Source: Siphonodentalium dalli (lineage: Eukaryota > Mollusca > Scaphopoda > Gadilida > Siphonodentaliidae). Taken from it: a stretch of 64,000 nucleotides of DNA. Where the stretch lies: the NCBI GenBank assembly GCA_032622095.1, contig CP136062.1, forward strand, positions 194,873,887-194,937,886. Direction: 5' to 3'. How positions within the stretch are numbered: position 1 is the first letter of the stretch; the number at the start of each line of letters is the position of its first letter. Shown in pieces: positions 24,056-36,391 of this stretch. The position numbers and the translations under genes were made by a program. The notes beneath the pieces were generated by a model. It was not told where the DNA came from. It searched no databases and saw only the letters and a list, made by a program, of their open reading frames with translations.

Positions 24056-25009
24056 AGAGTCATGTGGTTTATTGCATTTTTATGTGAATGAACCTTTTTC
24101 TTCAAAATTGACAACGACATCCTGGCGATTGCGAGAGAATGTACACAATGAACTGCATCGATTACCATATGGGCGAGTCGATGATGGGCTTAGCAATTAG
24201 CGTATTGATTGGATGACCGATGATTGGTGTCAATGCGACCAACGGGGCTGTTAGCAGATTGCAGGTACACATAATCTACACATGCATGACACAACTGTTG
24301 CGTGTTCATGGGAATTCAATGTGCGTGTCCATGTACATGTATATTCAGAAGGAAGAAATTGGATGGCGCGTTTTAGTGGATTCGAACGTATTGGACAATT
24401 ATTTAAATAATCTAATTTGGAAAATATATAGTCCACAATGAATGACATGGTCACAGAAACGCCCAAAATAAATGAAAAACAAATTTTATTGTACAATGTG
24501 TCGCTATGTTGAAACTTTGGTCTGATATAAAATCCAATCCGAATGATTAGACACAAATTGGTAGCTATATGCGACGAGATGATACTTAACACTGACAATG
24601 GCCATGCTTTTAACGCGATAGTCACTTAACATATTGTCTAGGAACTCAAGCAGACATTTAAAAATATTGTTTAAATATCTTTAAAATTAACAAGAGCAAT
24701 ACCTGAATGTGCGAGTTGGATATTCCTAGTTTCGACATTTCAGTTTCTAAAATTCCGCATCTCACTATACCGCCCAATGCAACCATGTCTCTAAAAGGTA
24801 GCGGCCAGATGTTTACATCTGTACAACAATACCATACTGCAGTTGAGTGAGAACTAAGGGGGAAACTATTAACAAGCAAATGAGACAAAATAATAGAAAC
24901 GTTTATAGCATAAACGCTATGCAGTAACTATCGCCGGTTAACGCGTTCGCCGCTCATATCGATAGCCGGCTATGTGTAAACAGCACCTTAATCTAATCCA
25001 CTGTCTGAT
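24056..25009. other. No gene recognised
   Basis: Upstream (minus-strand sense) of the SANT-like gene. No promoter or further exon can be argued. A GC-richer stretch lies near 24930-24975. Confidence 0.4.
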
Positions 25010-25345
25010 TTATCTACACAGTTGCTTCACTACGACCATTTTTGATACCTGTTTCTGTTCTTGGTTGTGGTATGTCGCACCAATTTCTTTTTTTGGGGGG
25101 GGGGGGACTTGCTTCTTCAATAATAAAGTTCCATAGACGGCGTCCAAATGCATGTACATGAAGTCAAGATCAAAATCATTCTCAACCACTTCTACATGTA
25201 GGTATTCTAACACAGTTGATGTGCGTGCATTGAAATCGCATATTAATAGTATTTGACTTGAATGCCGTTTCATATGAGCAATTGCGCACTCGAGTTCAGT
25301 GAAAGTGTTATCTGATGTGTACTTAGTTTCTTCATAGAGCCTCAT
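25010..25345 (-). pseudogene. LINE endonuclease fragment
   Basis: One minus-strand frame reads as the middle of an APE-type endonuclease: YEETKYTSDNTFTELECAIA followed by QILLICDFNARTS, where family members usually have a GDFNART block. The glycine before the aspartate is replaced by cysteine. A G-run (poly-P on the minus strand) interrupts the C-terminal part. No RT follows. Probably from the LINE type seen at 10031-10925. Confidence 0.65.
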
Positions 25346-25634
25346 GACATTTTCATTGGCGTTCGTTACAATTTCTGCCCATTGTACAAATTGACATTTG
25401 GTGTCATATCACTTTAAATGACGACACTATATCGTCACGGACACGAAAACAATACCTCCAGATCTAACTCGTGACAAATTTATTCTGTGTTTCGTGTAAA
25501 ACATGTAGCCAGGTACTATATTTCATCGCAAGTTCGTGACCATAAGAGTCAATGTGCTCATATTCAATATTGTTTGCATAAGGCTCATTGATAGATTGGA
25601 GTTGATTAGTTTTACATGTACGGTCATGCGGCAT

Positions 25635-26021
25635 GTTAACCCTTTACCCAACAGAAGGGCCTTGTGCCAATGCATTCTCTTGTATATGCGAGTCGACCAT
25701 AGGTCGCCTCGCATATATAAGAGAATGCATTGGCTTAACACATGAAAAATTATAAAATTGTTAAAGAATGTAAGAAAAAATGGTAAAAAGTGTTTTTTTT
25801 AGGCCAATGCATTCTCTTATATATGCGAGGCGACCTATACTCGCATATATAAGAGAATGCATTGGCACAGGGCATAACTGTAACTATCACAATGTGGCCA
25901 AGGAGCCGGTTCCAATGATATCCATATTTGTATGGTTCTATTGAGACAGACCGAAGATATGTTAGGCTGTTGAAGCTTTATTTGGCCGGTTTTTTGCCGG
26001 TTTGTTGGGTAAAGGGTTAAC
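25635..26021. mobile_element. 387-bp non-autonomous element, TTAA target (piggyBac-like)
   Basis: Perfect 19-bp inverted ends GTTAACCCTTTACCCAACA and its complement. Taking TTAA as the target duplication leaves CCCTTTACCC termini, the pattern of piggyBac-type elements. Inside are two near-perfect palindromes, 25667-25733 and 25804-25865, both starting CCAATGCATTCTCTT, separated by AT-rich DNA with TTGTTAAAGAATGTAAG. A relative lies at 40095-40694. No ORF. Confidence 0.8.
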
Positions 26022-26169
26022 ATCACAATCAAAAGGTGAATGATATGCATTAATTTGACCATAATTATTTACATATACACTATCACATGTATGTTGCAAA
26101 TCAGCATCGCGTTCATCAACACATAAATCATACACATGAAAGTTATCAGGATCTTTAGCATGAAGGAAA

Positions 26170-26290
26170 CGCTGTCTGTCTGTCTGTCCGGATTTTTCTC
26201 CCAGACCACTGGTCCGATTTCAACCAAATTTGGTGGGGTGACTCGGTGTACCCTGGCGGAGGTTACAACGGCGTTTCAAAATTTTGATCG
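26170..26290 (+). repeat. GTCTGTCTGTCC-headed repeat fragment
   Basis: CTGTCTGTCTGTCCGGATTT is followed by CCACTGGTCCGATTTCAACC and AAATTTGGTGGGG. It resembles in layout the GTCC-rich repeats at 51378 and 49230: a short tandem head followed by a sequence containing AAATTTGG. Confidence 0.5.
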
Positions 26291-26866
26291 AAATTTATTT
26301 TTAATTAAATGAAAAAAACAACAACAAATAAGCTCGCTATGGGCCTATTTCATTTATCATTATGCTGAACACAAGATCCAACCTCATGGCTACATTAATC
26401 AGTGCCAAACGCATGCTCGTTGTTCATGATTATAGATGGATCAGGATTCCTCGGGAATTTATTATGTAACGTACGTGTAAGTTAAGCGTCACTTTCACAA
26501 TGAAGTGTTGAATTTGCATCAGAAATTGCAGCAAATAGCCCTGCTATCTGGGACATTACATACATTCCCGGACTACTGTCTTTCTCTTGTCAATCGAGAG
26601 TTGAGAGTTTTGTCATAGTTTAGGGGATCGAGATATTTCAGGTGATATTCAATTGAATGGTTAACAACCATGACGGTCAAGGCCGCATCGGTAATGAGTG
26701 CTGAGTGACCACACCAGACGTCCTATTATCATTGATATAAATATAGACATCAGACAATACATTTCCGCTAATATAAGTGCACACGAATCAACGACTGCAC
26801 GCTCTGTGTTAGATGTCGGCTACATACTAGCAGATAATGGATTGTGGGCACTGAGCAGACCAACCA
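26291..26866. other. No gene recognised
   Basis: AT-rich; no supported feature. Confidence 0.45.
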
Positions 26867-27199
26867 ACATATTCTCGCACAAATAGGCACATAATCGACC
26901 TATAATGTGAAATAGGTACACGATGTGATTATTTGATTCTGAAATAAGCAGATAATGGACGCAGTTCGTTTTATGGCGCGGGCCACAGTGAAAACACATG
27001 TTAAAGGGCGTGTGTCTTTGTGTCATTGTCAGCGCATAATCTGCGTATAATCGCCTCCTTATGAGTCGATAATGTGACTAAAATGCCTCATTTTCAGCAT
27101 ATTATCGACTCAGAATGAGGCGATTCTAAGCAGATTACCTGCGTAAAACAAGTTATATTATAAGCAGAAAATGTGCGGGTTTTCGAGAGAAGAGGCTGG
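26867..27199 (+). mobile_element. M1 MITE copy
   Basis: Starts CCAACATATTCTCGCACAAA and contains all M1 blocks, including the central GAGTCGATAATGTG hairpin, GAATGAGGCGATTCTAAGCA, and a final GAGAAGAGGCTGG. It lacks the inverted right terminus present at 4389-4860. Confidence 0.78.
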
Positions 27200-27469
27200 A
27201 CCAACGGTTGTTTTATCATCGCTCACGCATGTCGAGTCATACATGCATTTAAAGGTGCAAATACTCAGATAATGAACAAACTTAAAACCAAACAGAATAG
27301 TCATGTACTTGTATTATCCGTCGTCTGCATATTTTTACAGAAATCCCTTCCAGATGAATAATAGGCTTTACCAATGTATACTTTTATAACCGACGGGAAA
27401 ACGTCTGCATGTACGATTCCATGTCGACTTACATGGAAAACTATTAACATAGTCGCATGTAGTCCAACA

Positions 27470-27542
27470 AATTAGACGATTCGGATTAAGACATATTTTA
27501 ATATTTGGACATTTATGTTGTCTTAATTCCTCATCCGTCTAA
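27470..27542. repeat. 73-bp imperfect hairpin repeat, copy 1
   Basis: ATTAGACGATTCGGATTAAG folds back onto CTTAATTCCTCATCCGTCTAAT. An inverted, diverged copy with the same flanks (GTAGTCCAACAA) lies at 34872-34946. Possibly a very small MITE. Confidence 0.6.
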
Positions 27543-28206
27543 TACAGGACGTGAAAACGTTACTGGCAAAGAACCCGCACAGTCTGTGCGGCAAGGACAT
27601 GCCCCTTTAAATTACATTGTTCACGTCTAATGACACAAATAAAACCATAAATAAAAAACATACCTTTTGTTGGAATGTTAAATATCATGACTGCACTAAC
27701 TAGCATAAATTTGTGTCACTATTAATCCATAAAATTTTCTTTGAAAGACAACTGAAATTTTTTAATCGTCTGCGGCTGTGAGCGCTCCATTCTGAACTCC
27801 TCGACCTGTGACTTCTGGGGCCAACTAAGTGCGCGCATGCGTAATAGATTCAGAAATTTGGGATTTATTTAGGCCACACCAAACTTATTTCGCAGTTTCA
27901 TTGTTCCAGACCACATAGGAACAGGCTGGTATTTTATTGACATTATGGGAACTATATACTTATCATTTTACGGAGTGAATGATTTTTGTTGACATTATAT
28001 AATGTAAGTATATATGTAGTAAGTGCTAGATACAAACGCTAACTGGTTGTCAAGCCACATACAGAAACGTAAAGAAAGCTATATAGTGGGTGGGTGTCCA
28101 GTAGGCCTTTGGTTTCAACAATTGGAAAGTTTATGCCTAACAGGTTGTTCTGATATGCGAGTATTACTGTGGTCCTATTTAATGTAAAATTTGTAGTGAT
28201 GAATCG
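27543..28206. other. No gene recognised
   Basis: AT-rich; nothing supported. Confidence 0.45.
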
Positions 28207-28222
28207 AGAGAGAGAGAGAGAG

Positions 28223-28252
<30 letters not shown>
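28207..28252. repeat. (AG)n(TA)n compound microsatellite
   Basis: An AG run directly followed by a TA run. Simple-sequence DNA. Confidence 0.95.
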
Positions 28253-28253
<1 letters not shown>

Positions 28254-30123
28254 AACGAGCTTCGCTTTGATAATTGAGAATGATACAGCTACGAAAATGC
28301 ATATATGTGTACGGGTTTAATTCTTCTACATAATTTGTAGCGCGCCGCACACGATGCGATATTTGTTGCACGATATTTGTCGCAGACCCTTGCGACGTAA
28401 GATCTGTGTGCGCACACGTTACGATTTTAGTCGTGCGACTTCTGTTTTTATCCGCATCGTACGATCTGGTTGTTTACTTTCTCTTGAATGCAATGGGTTA
28501 CCGTATTATTAACGTGGTATATAGGCTATAGGTATAGGTCTATATTTGTATTTATCGTAGATATTAAATACTAAATTCCAATAAATATTAATATAACAAG
28601 TGTTGTAGTTCTATCGACTAGTAGGCCCTATACCTGATTTAATTCCTCACACAAATTCACAACCAGATATTATTTTGACACCAATTTGCTGGTGTCCAGT
28701 CCACCTGTTTCAATTGTAGTAACCAGGGCATTCCTGACTCCAAGCATACACTTTAGGAGTCAGGGAACAGCTAGTGACCTCGACCTTTCGCCAATGACCC
28801 TTGACCTATCCAACGTGGTAAACAAACTTCGCCATTTAAAATTTTTATGAGCAAGTTGTTGCAATTGTTAACGAATTATAGCCCAAACTGTCAAGTTTAT
28901 TGAATAATACTATAGAGTAAGTACGATCAACTATATAAGGATATGACTTACATATGTTAAAACACTTATCAAACATTATGGGCCAACCAATTTCGGAAGA
29001 TTTCCGTGCACCCAGCAACCCCGGTGGCCAAGTTCAACGGTTGAAAATGTGTTTATGGATATAAAAGGACATACATGTCCATCTCTGATTGTGACGAATG
29101 TTTGTTTACTTGAGTGGTATATGCTATTCACTCAAATCATCTGAAATTTATTATATTTACCATTTTTGTTGCAATTTATATTATTTTACCCCCCCCCATA
29201 GCTTCATACAGTTCATTAAATCAACCTTAATATGGATGTTCTTAAAGATTATTTTAGTAACACTATGTAGGTGAATTTTTTTCTTTTCTTTGGTATGTGG
29301 AACGTATTTACGAACACAAAATTACTATCCAGTCTCATTCAATGGATCCTAAATAATGATTACTGTCAATAATTGTGTTAACTGGTCATCATGTTGAATT
29401 GTTAATTTATTAAAAATTAATTCAATATATTTTATTTTATTTTATTATCTATATATTAAATTATATTGACATTTTTTTAGTATTTAAACACAAATATATC
29501 TGTCAGGCAAAAATAAAAGTGTGTATGTTTCCGATAACGGAGCGAAAACATTAGGGTAGGTACAGCCTTCACAATTGGCTACGGCAATCAGCATTCAATG
29601 CCAAAGCAATTTGCTGAAGCAAACTAGGCCACGGCATACTGTTGCCGTAGCGGATTGCCGAAGCCAAACGATCTGAATTAAGAGGGCTGTAGGTAGGTAG
29701 GGAATATTTATTTTATTTTATTTTGATATTTTTTATCCAGCTGCAGAAATATTGAATCACCTCGACTGAAGTGACATAAAATGCCAACTTGTGTTGTGGG
29801 AAAAGTATTGCTTGATAAACACAGTGGAAATATACATTATGATTGATGAAAGATCAAACTTACCGGTACGTCATGCTTAAGTATGTTTTTTATTATTCAC
29901 ATACCACATTTTCCTAAAGTTGGCTATAAACTTGGTACGAAATTGATGTCACTAACTTTTATAATTTTACCCATGACACCACTATAATACTGTACTGCTA
30001 TTGTGGCGACTACATCCCATTGTCTGGAGGTAGCCAGTACACCCAACCTAGCATGCCTGGTTTTTGGAAACAGTAGCTGTACCCCTAACATATGTGGTGA
30101 TACCTCTATACATGTATATATAT

Positions 30124-30207
30124 AGTAATGCCCTAAGTACTAAATCCTGAAAAGTTATCCATAACTCTGCTGTAGTTAAAGAGTCGATTACTTAGGGCAT
30201 TACTGTA
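30124..30207. repeat. 84-bp mini-inverted repeat
   Basis: AGTAATGCCCTAAGTA and its complement TACTTAGGGCATTACT flank about 50 bp. A MITE-like hairpin with no coding capacity. Confidence 0.75.
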
Positions 30208-31700
30208 CAGATACACAACCACCATGTTTGTTGATAGTGTTCATATCTGTACTCTCGGGCTCCAAATAAAAGTGCAGGGGGGAATTCCATTGAAAGTTAA
30301 TAACAGTGCAGACCCACATAATGCCACAGGGGAAACTGAGCAAAACATCAACTATAGTTAAACAATTATTGTATAGTACATGTCATATAGGCCAAGCAAT
30401 CACACATGGGAATCAACATAATATGTGTCATGTGGTGTTTATTCAATATTTAAATATTCACATGTATGCAATATACTTGAATATGTACATGCATAAAGTT
30501 ATAAGCTCATCAATTTGGTATCAGAATCATATACACATCTTGAGTTTGTGCTGATTAATTCAATTTGCATAGCCTCAAAATTAATAAACTTGCAGACCCA
30601 AATAACCACTATGCAGGGCAGATTTCCAAATAAAATAACAAATATGCATGCATGTTTATTTGGAACCCAAGAGTATGTTCCATAAGTCCCAAACAAGGCA
30701 TATAGGTAAAGCAGCCAGGCATGAGATCCACTCTCATAAAATTAAAATTGCAAAATTCATGCCCATCAATCCACAACCCATCAAACACTTCACGTCACTT
30801 TTCACAGGGATATGTTATTAGAAGCCATGTGTTTTGTACACTAATAATTATCAATATATATGAGCTTTAGTCGTAAAAACAGTAAAAAACAAATTAGAAA
30901 ATTTTGACTTTTTCTCAAAATATCAATAAACACTTTACTGTCGGCGGGTTATTGCTAGGGTCGGTCGATGTACGGAAACAAAGCATCTTTTTTTCTGGCC
31001 TCATTCAACTTTATTTCTTTCATTTGCATTTCGACCATATTTCTTTAAATTTTAATATGTTAACTTTATAATGTTTAATAATAAAGGTTGTGTTGGACAT
31101 GCTGCCTCATTACATTATTAACATTGGATTGCCCAGATATGTCTGCCCGAGTCTATGTCTGCCCGAGTCGTCAATGATCCAGTCATTCGGACAGACATTT
31201 GTTTACTAGAGTTCCTTATGCCAATTTTCTAATTTGTTTATGAATAGAACCTGGTGTGAAATTGTCTACAATGGAGGTTACGAGCAGTTTACCTCATCAA
31301 AATACAAACCATTAATAGAACCATGCATATATGGCATCAGTTCTGACAGTACCTCGCAGACGAGTGTGATTCGTCACACCGTAGAATTTCAACCAGGCTC
31401 TGCTCAATGCTCATAATTAATTTTATGACCAAATTTATATTTGTTTTGAATATTTGATAATTTGTGCAATATAAGCAAATACGTCTCAATAGAAATATGC
31501 ATTATTTCAAGACTGTGATGACAATAATCAAATTGATCATCTGGACGAGACAGACACCGTGAAATAACATGAACCGAAAGAACCAACCAAAAACATCAAC
31601 CTATTTAGCATAATACCTTCCAACGGCGCACATACAACCCAACTAATAGAGCTATAAATATGACCTGTACGGTACATACCGTACCGAATCAACACAGATA

Positions 31701-32040
31701 TAGAGGATCTCACATGAGTTTCTATTTTATACGGAATTTACCAACCGAGTTCACTAAATTCGATTTGAGCCGAGGTTTACCGAGGCTCAAATAGAATTTA
31801 GAGGACGAGGTTGATAAATTACGTATAAAATAGGACGAGTGTGAGATACCTTTTATCACATGATCAAATAAACCCGAAGCAACGCGAAATATTCATCGAA
31901 AACAACAATCATAAACTACAGCGATCGCAAGTTATTTGAAGAACGCCGTGACGTCATCGCACGCGCTGATATTAAACGTGTCTATTACCGATAATTATGA
32001 AACTGCTTTTATGGCCAAATTATGTGATAAATATATCTAT
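31701..32040 (+). repeat. Solo left half of the 643-bp foldback element
   Basis: Nearly identical to 33703-34031 over about 330 bp, starting TAGAGGATCTCACATGAGTT and ending near CTTTTATGGCC. The inverted right half is absent here, so this is a deleted copy. Confidence 0.9.
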
Positions 32041-32968
32041 TGGCCTATCATATATGTAAAGATAAGATAAGTTTATTGACAATCAAGTCACCTTCACAGG
32101 TAGAGTAATTTAGATAAAACAGACAAACAATAAGTAAACAAATAGATGGACAGAAGATATGAGAAAGTATTGATTGAAGTTGATTGGTGAACTAAAGTGA
32201 TAAAAACTTGCTTAATCTTCATGTCCAACAGTAATCAGATATAGAATAAGGCATTAATGGCCCTACATATGTAGATTTTGTGACCCGTCAGTAACTCAGT
32301 TTATTGCCCAATATCGTGCATCTAATAATAATGATCTATCAATTCGGTCGATTTACCTCGATATGCGGAGCGCGCAGACTCTCTTTTCTTGTGCGTTTAC
32401 TCAATGAGGTTAAATTTTATGATTTAGCCTTGTGTCATTTCATTTTCAAGTAGATTTAATCTTGATTTTTAATTTAGATCCATTGTTTTCGAAAAACGTG
32501 CTATTAACCCGGAAGTCAGTGTTCGTGTTAGTTAATGTCATCCTAACAAAGCGCGGGTCGATGTCGAGAGGCGGAGCTTAATCTTAAATCAAGATGGCCG
32601 CAGCTGTTATCAGACGTCTATTGGAACAAGACGGCTGTCAATCAAGACTACAATTGTAGTTGCATTCCAGAGGCATGAATGTGTTCCGCCGTCCAAAATT
32701 TCCCGCTACTCGGACACTGTATGGACGCCATGTTGTTGTGAAAGAAAACATGTGATCGCCGCGTGTTCACATTAATAGTTGAATCTGATTGGCTACTTCG
32801 AATAAATCGTACGACTCGATCGTAGAAAATCTAAATTATTTGATTACTTGCGAGGCCGATCGTTTGACAAAATGTCCTGCGATTTTCCACCGCACACGCT
32901 ACGATTTGACCCGTAATCGGTGCCCGATATTTGTCGTACGATATATATCGCATCGTGTGCGGCGCGCT

Positions 32969-33702
32969 TAAGGCAGATTTAGGTTTTCCGTATCAATAAT
33001 ATATGTCGGCCGGTCTATTGCCAATTGTGTAATTTCCCATTTTACTTAACACAGTCAGTCAACTATTTTCGGTACGGTACCGTACGTACATACTTTAATT
33101 TATCTCCAAGTCTTCCAATGTACGTTTTAACAGATATTCACCGTATTAACGACCATATATTCTTTTAAATATAGTAGGATGACCATACTTACCATTACTT
33201 ACCGTAGAAGACATTAACACAACTGTTTATTTGAACGTTGATTTACCGTTTTCTCACTTTACTGGAAAAAGCGGTAATAATCGGAACCACAATCGGAACG
33301 GCAGGATTTTTGTTCCGATGCCGATTATAAAAAGGCAAACGAAAATATAGGCGAGGTGCCGTTTCAGTTAATCTGTTCATCACTAGAAATGTGTTGCTTT
33401 TATGACAAACTATCGAACATATGTTCCGGCTTTTGGTTATAGTTTTCGACTTGTGAACATTTCATGGGGCAGGTGGTCGTTGAATTCATCGAATACAACT
33501 GATTTACTTACCCGAAAATCCACAGCAATACGAATATAATCCACATAAGTGACTAATAATAATAACTATTGACCATGCCTATCATACACTCGTCGAATCT
33601 TGACATACGGGAAAGCTTGAAAGACCAAGCGTCCGGTTAACCATAAAGCATAGACTATTACGCTTTTTAAAAGTAATCAATTTGAATTTCAAAAATAATA
33701 AA
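32969..33702. other. No gene recognised
   Basis: AT-rich; no supported feature. Confidence 0.45.
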
Positions 33703-34345
33703 TAGAGGATCTCACATGAGTTTCTATTTTATACGGAATTTATCAACCGAGTTCACTAAATTCGATTTGAGCCGAGGTTTACCGAGGCTCAAATAGAATT
33801 TAGAGGACGAGGTTGATAAATTACGTATAAAATAGGACGAGTGTGAGATACCTTTTATCATATGATCAAATAAACCCGAAGCAACGCGAAATATTCATCG
33901 AAAACAACAATCATAAACTACAGCGATCGCAAGTTATTTGAAGAACGCCGTGACGTCATCGCACGCGCTGATATTAAACGTGTCTATTACCGATAATTAT
34001 GAAACTGCTTTTATGGCCTAATTATGTGATAAAATAATTTATCACATGATTAGCACTATTTTCCGATGTAATATTCGAGCGTAATAGACACGTGTAATAT
34101 CGTCGCGTGCAATGACGTCACGCTGCTCTTTGGGACAATGTTCGCTGGCTGCAGTTAATTGTTGTTCTTTTCGGTTCTTTTCGATAAAATTTTAGCGATT
34201 ATATGATCTTGTGATAAAAAGTATCTCAAACTCAAACTCGTCCACTAAATTCTATTTGAGCCTCGGTAAACCTCGGCTCAAATCGAATTTAGTGAACTCG
34301 GTTGATAAATTCCGTATAAAATAGAAACTCATGTGAGATCCTCTA
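33703..34345. mobile_element. 643-bp foldback element with nested hairpins
   Basis: Starts TAGAGGATCTCACATGAGTT and ends with its complement; the two halves are about 320-bp imperfect inverted repeats meeting near 34031. Each arm contains its own smaller hairpin around AAATTCGATTTGAGCCGAGG / CTCAAATAGAATTTAG. TA borders both ends and may be the target duplication. The left half has a near-identical solo copy at 31701, while the right half has diverged. No ORF. Confidence 0.85.
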
Positions 34346-34871
34346 TTTCCATATCACTTCAAATATTGTTTACTTAAGAAAATGCATCTTTATTTTTGGT
34401 ACAGAAATTTCAATGGCATAATTTTGATAAGAACACTTGTATGATGAAAATGTCAACAAAATCGGACAAACAGACCCTTATTATTGTTAATTATCAAACA
34501 AACAACATTTGGCGCTAATATGCTATCTATAAATGACAACAATTTGACCCAGTTGATATTTCCAGATCTGCACGGTACATTTTCAAGAGTAATCAATTTG
34601 CCTGGCCTTTATTTTAGAAGCGTGACGTCATTGCGTTCGTTTGTTATTGAAAATGGTGATATGTTTTCACACTCAGGATTAAACTAACAAATCTGTAATT
34701 CTGACAACTTTTATATCACAATCTATGTGTGAACACAAAGAATATTATCTCCGCTACAGGTATGTATTGGTATAAAATTTAAGAGAAAATGGTACTTTGA
34801 AGGGGTCATATCGGTGGTCACTGGTGTTGACCTGCTTCAAAATATGTGCTAACTGGGCTTTCAGCTCTATT
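34346..34871. other. No gene recognised
   Basis: AT-rich; the short ORF at 34484 has no recognisable motif. Confidence 0.45.
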
Positions 34872-34946
34872 ATTAGACTATAAGGATTAAGATAATCGTA
34901 AATGTCTAAATATTAAAATATATCTTAATCCGAATAGTCTAACTTG
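34872..34946. repeat. 75-bp imperfect hairpin repeat, copy 2 (inverted)
   Basis: Reverse-complement relative of 27470-27542. It contains AAATATTAAAATATATCTTAATCC and the shared flank GTTGGACTAAGTCGCATGTAG. Confidence 0.6.
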
Positions 34947-35199
34947 TTGGACTAAGTCGCATGTAGTAAACATGCCCTTCGGAAGTTATCAAGGGTTTCC
35001 ATCATTAAGACATGATTGTATCCACGATATTCACGTGTAGGGTCGAGCTGAACCGTGTTCGTCGTTGCAAGTTTCTGCAAATTACATACATTGTGGTTGT
35101 GAGTGAGTGATGCGCTGCCACGTGCGGCAGCGCGGTGCCACAACATCCAGCAGATAAATGATGGCGGTCCAATTTAATAATACGATTCGTTGGACGAGA

Positions 35200-35530
35200 G
35201 AGGTATTTGATGAGTGTGCCGTCTTGTATAGATAACGGTCGCTGTCTTCACTGTGGCTTCTAATCATTTTGCTATTCTAGCCGCTCCGCTGACAATTATC
35301 ACAATCGGCGTGGGATACGACAGAAACGTGACGGGATATCTAACATTTAGCGAACCAGACGTTATGACTTCTAGACTGTTTTTCGACTTCCATGGAGTCT
35401 TACCTCATTTGCTAACAAATTGCGTTTACGTCAGGATTCGTATTTTCAAGGAATTGCGTTTATTCTTCTTTCGATAATAACATTGTTGCACGCTGTGACT
35501 TCGTCACAAACGTCTGAAGTGAGTATTTTT
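35200..35530 (+). repeat. Local duplication, copy a
   Basis: About 300 bp colinear with 36690-36965: ATTCTAGCC(G/A)(C/T)TC, ACGGGATATCTA, CCAGACGTTATG, GCGTTTACGTCAGGATT and ACGTCTGA(A/T)GTGAGTATTT. Part of it recurs at 35790-35905. The 74-codon ORF inside is not conserved between copies. Confidence 0.7.
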
Positions 35531-35924
35531 AAGTCAGGTAAAACTGACACCATAGTGACATGGCTTAATGACTGAAAATACGATAACCACAACAATCAAT
35601 ACCATTGTTTTATATTTACACCCATACATGCATTCGCGTTTGTGGAAGATGTATGCAAGACGTTGATTGGTCGAAATTACGCCACGTGGCGTCGTACGCC
35701 GACCCCAACTTGCCTTCATATTGTGTAGACTAACCTTGCAACGAGCTGCGAGAATATCGTTGAAAATGACGCTAGATGCTCTTTTAACCTGCCAGTTGAC
35801 TCGGTTGATTCTGGTTCGTTCTGCAAGGAATTGTGTTTATTTCTCTTTCGTTGATTACACTGTTACACACTGTGTCTTCGTCACAAATCCAAACGTCTGA
35901 ATTGAGTCAGGTTTCGCTACTTTA

Positions 35925-36180
35925 AAGCCACATGGCGGTTTGCGCTCCAACATACACATAATAGTATTCGCTTTTAAATTTTCCCTGGTATCGAAATAGG
36001 TCAATAAATATCTTAACTACCTTTCTACGGACATTGTGTACACAAAGACGCACTGAAGTAATGGAAAATACAACTGTGCATACGGTGTTTGGGTCCAAAA
36101 CACAAAACAGCCATATGCACATGGAACAGAAAAGATCGTTCCATGTTAGTTTATTCCTGATATGGTAGCAATAAAGAGCG
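35925..36180 (+). repeat. Dispersed repeat R2, uninterrupted copy
   Basis: Matches, inverted, the two flanks of an insertion at 53216-53925. Shared blocks include GCGGTTTGCGCTCC at the left and TAGCAATAAAGAGCG at the right. The single TTAA at 36013-36016 is the empty target site. Confidence 0.75.
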
Positions 36181-36391
36181 CTTTTCTGACTTCTGGCGAA
36201 AGTTGAAAACGGCCGAAAAATGACTGTGACAAGTGTTTTTTCAGAGCATATTAAGCCGGTATAATAATAGCTCGTTTATTTGTCGACCTATCATATCCGT
36301 CGCTCCAAATTACGCAGGAAACAAAATTGGAGGTTCGAATGAGCCATGTCCGTTTAAATTAGTTTTCCACCATTGAATATGAACAAACCAG

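Larger units (their letters stand above)
28339..32968. mobile_element. 4.63 kb element with perfect 24-bp inverted ends
   Basis: AGCGCGCCGCACACGATGCG... at 28339-28362 recurs exactly inverted at 32945-32968. Inside each end are further copies of GATATTTGTCG and CGTACGA/ACGATTT words on both strands, the subterminal repeat pattern of DNA transposons. The interior has no long ORF and no transposase motif, so it is either non-autonomous or gutted. A foldback half-element (31701-32040) and a small hairpin (30124-30207) sit inside it. No target duplication was identified, so superfamily is unassigned. Confidence 0.65.

Noticed and set aside
25523-26062. Short ORFs over the TTAA element
   Set aside because: They read through the palindromes in both directions, so the proteins mirror each other; no coding signal.
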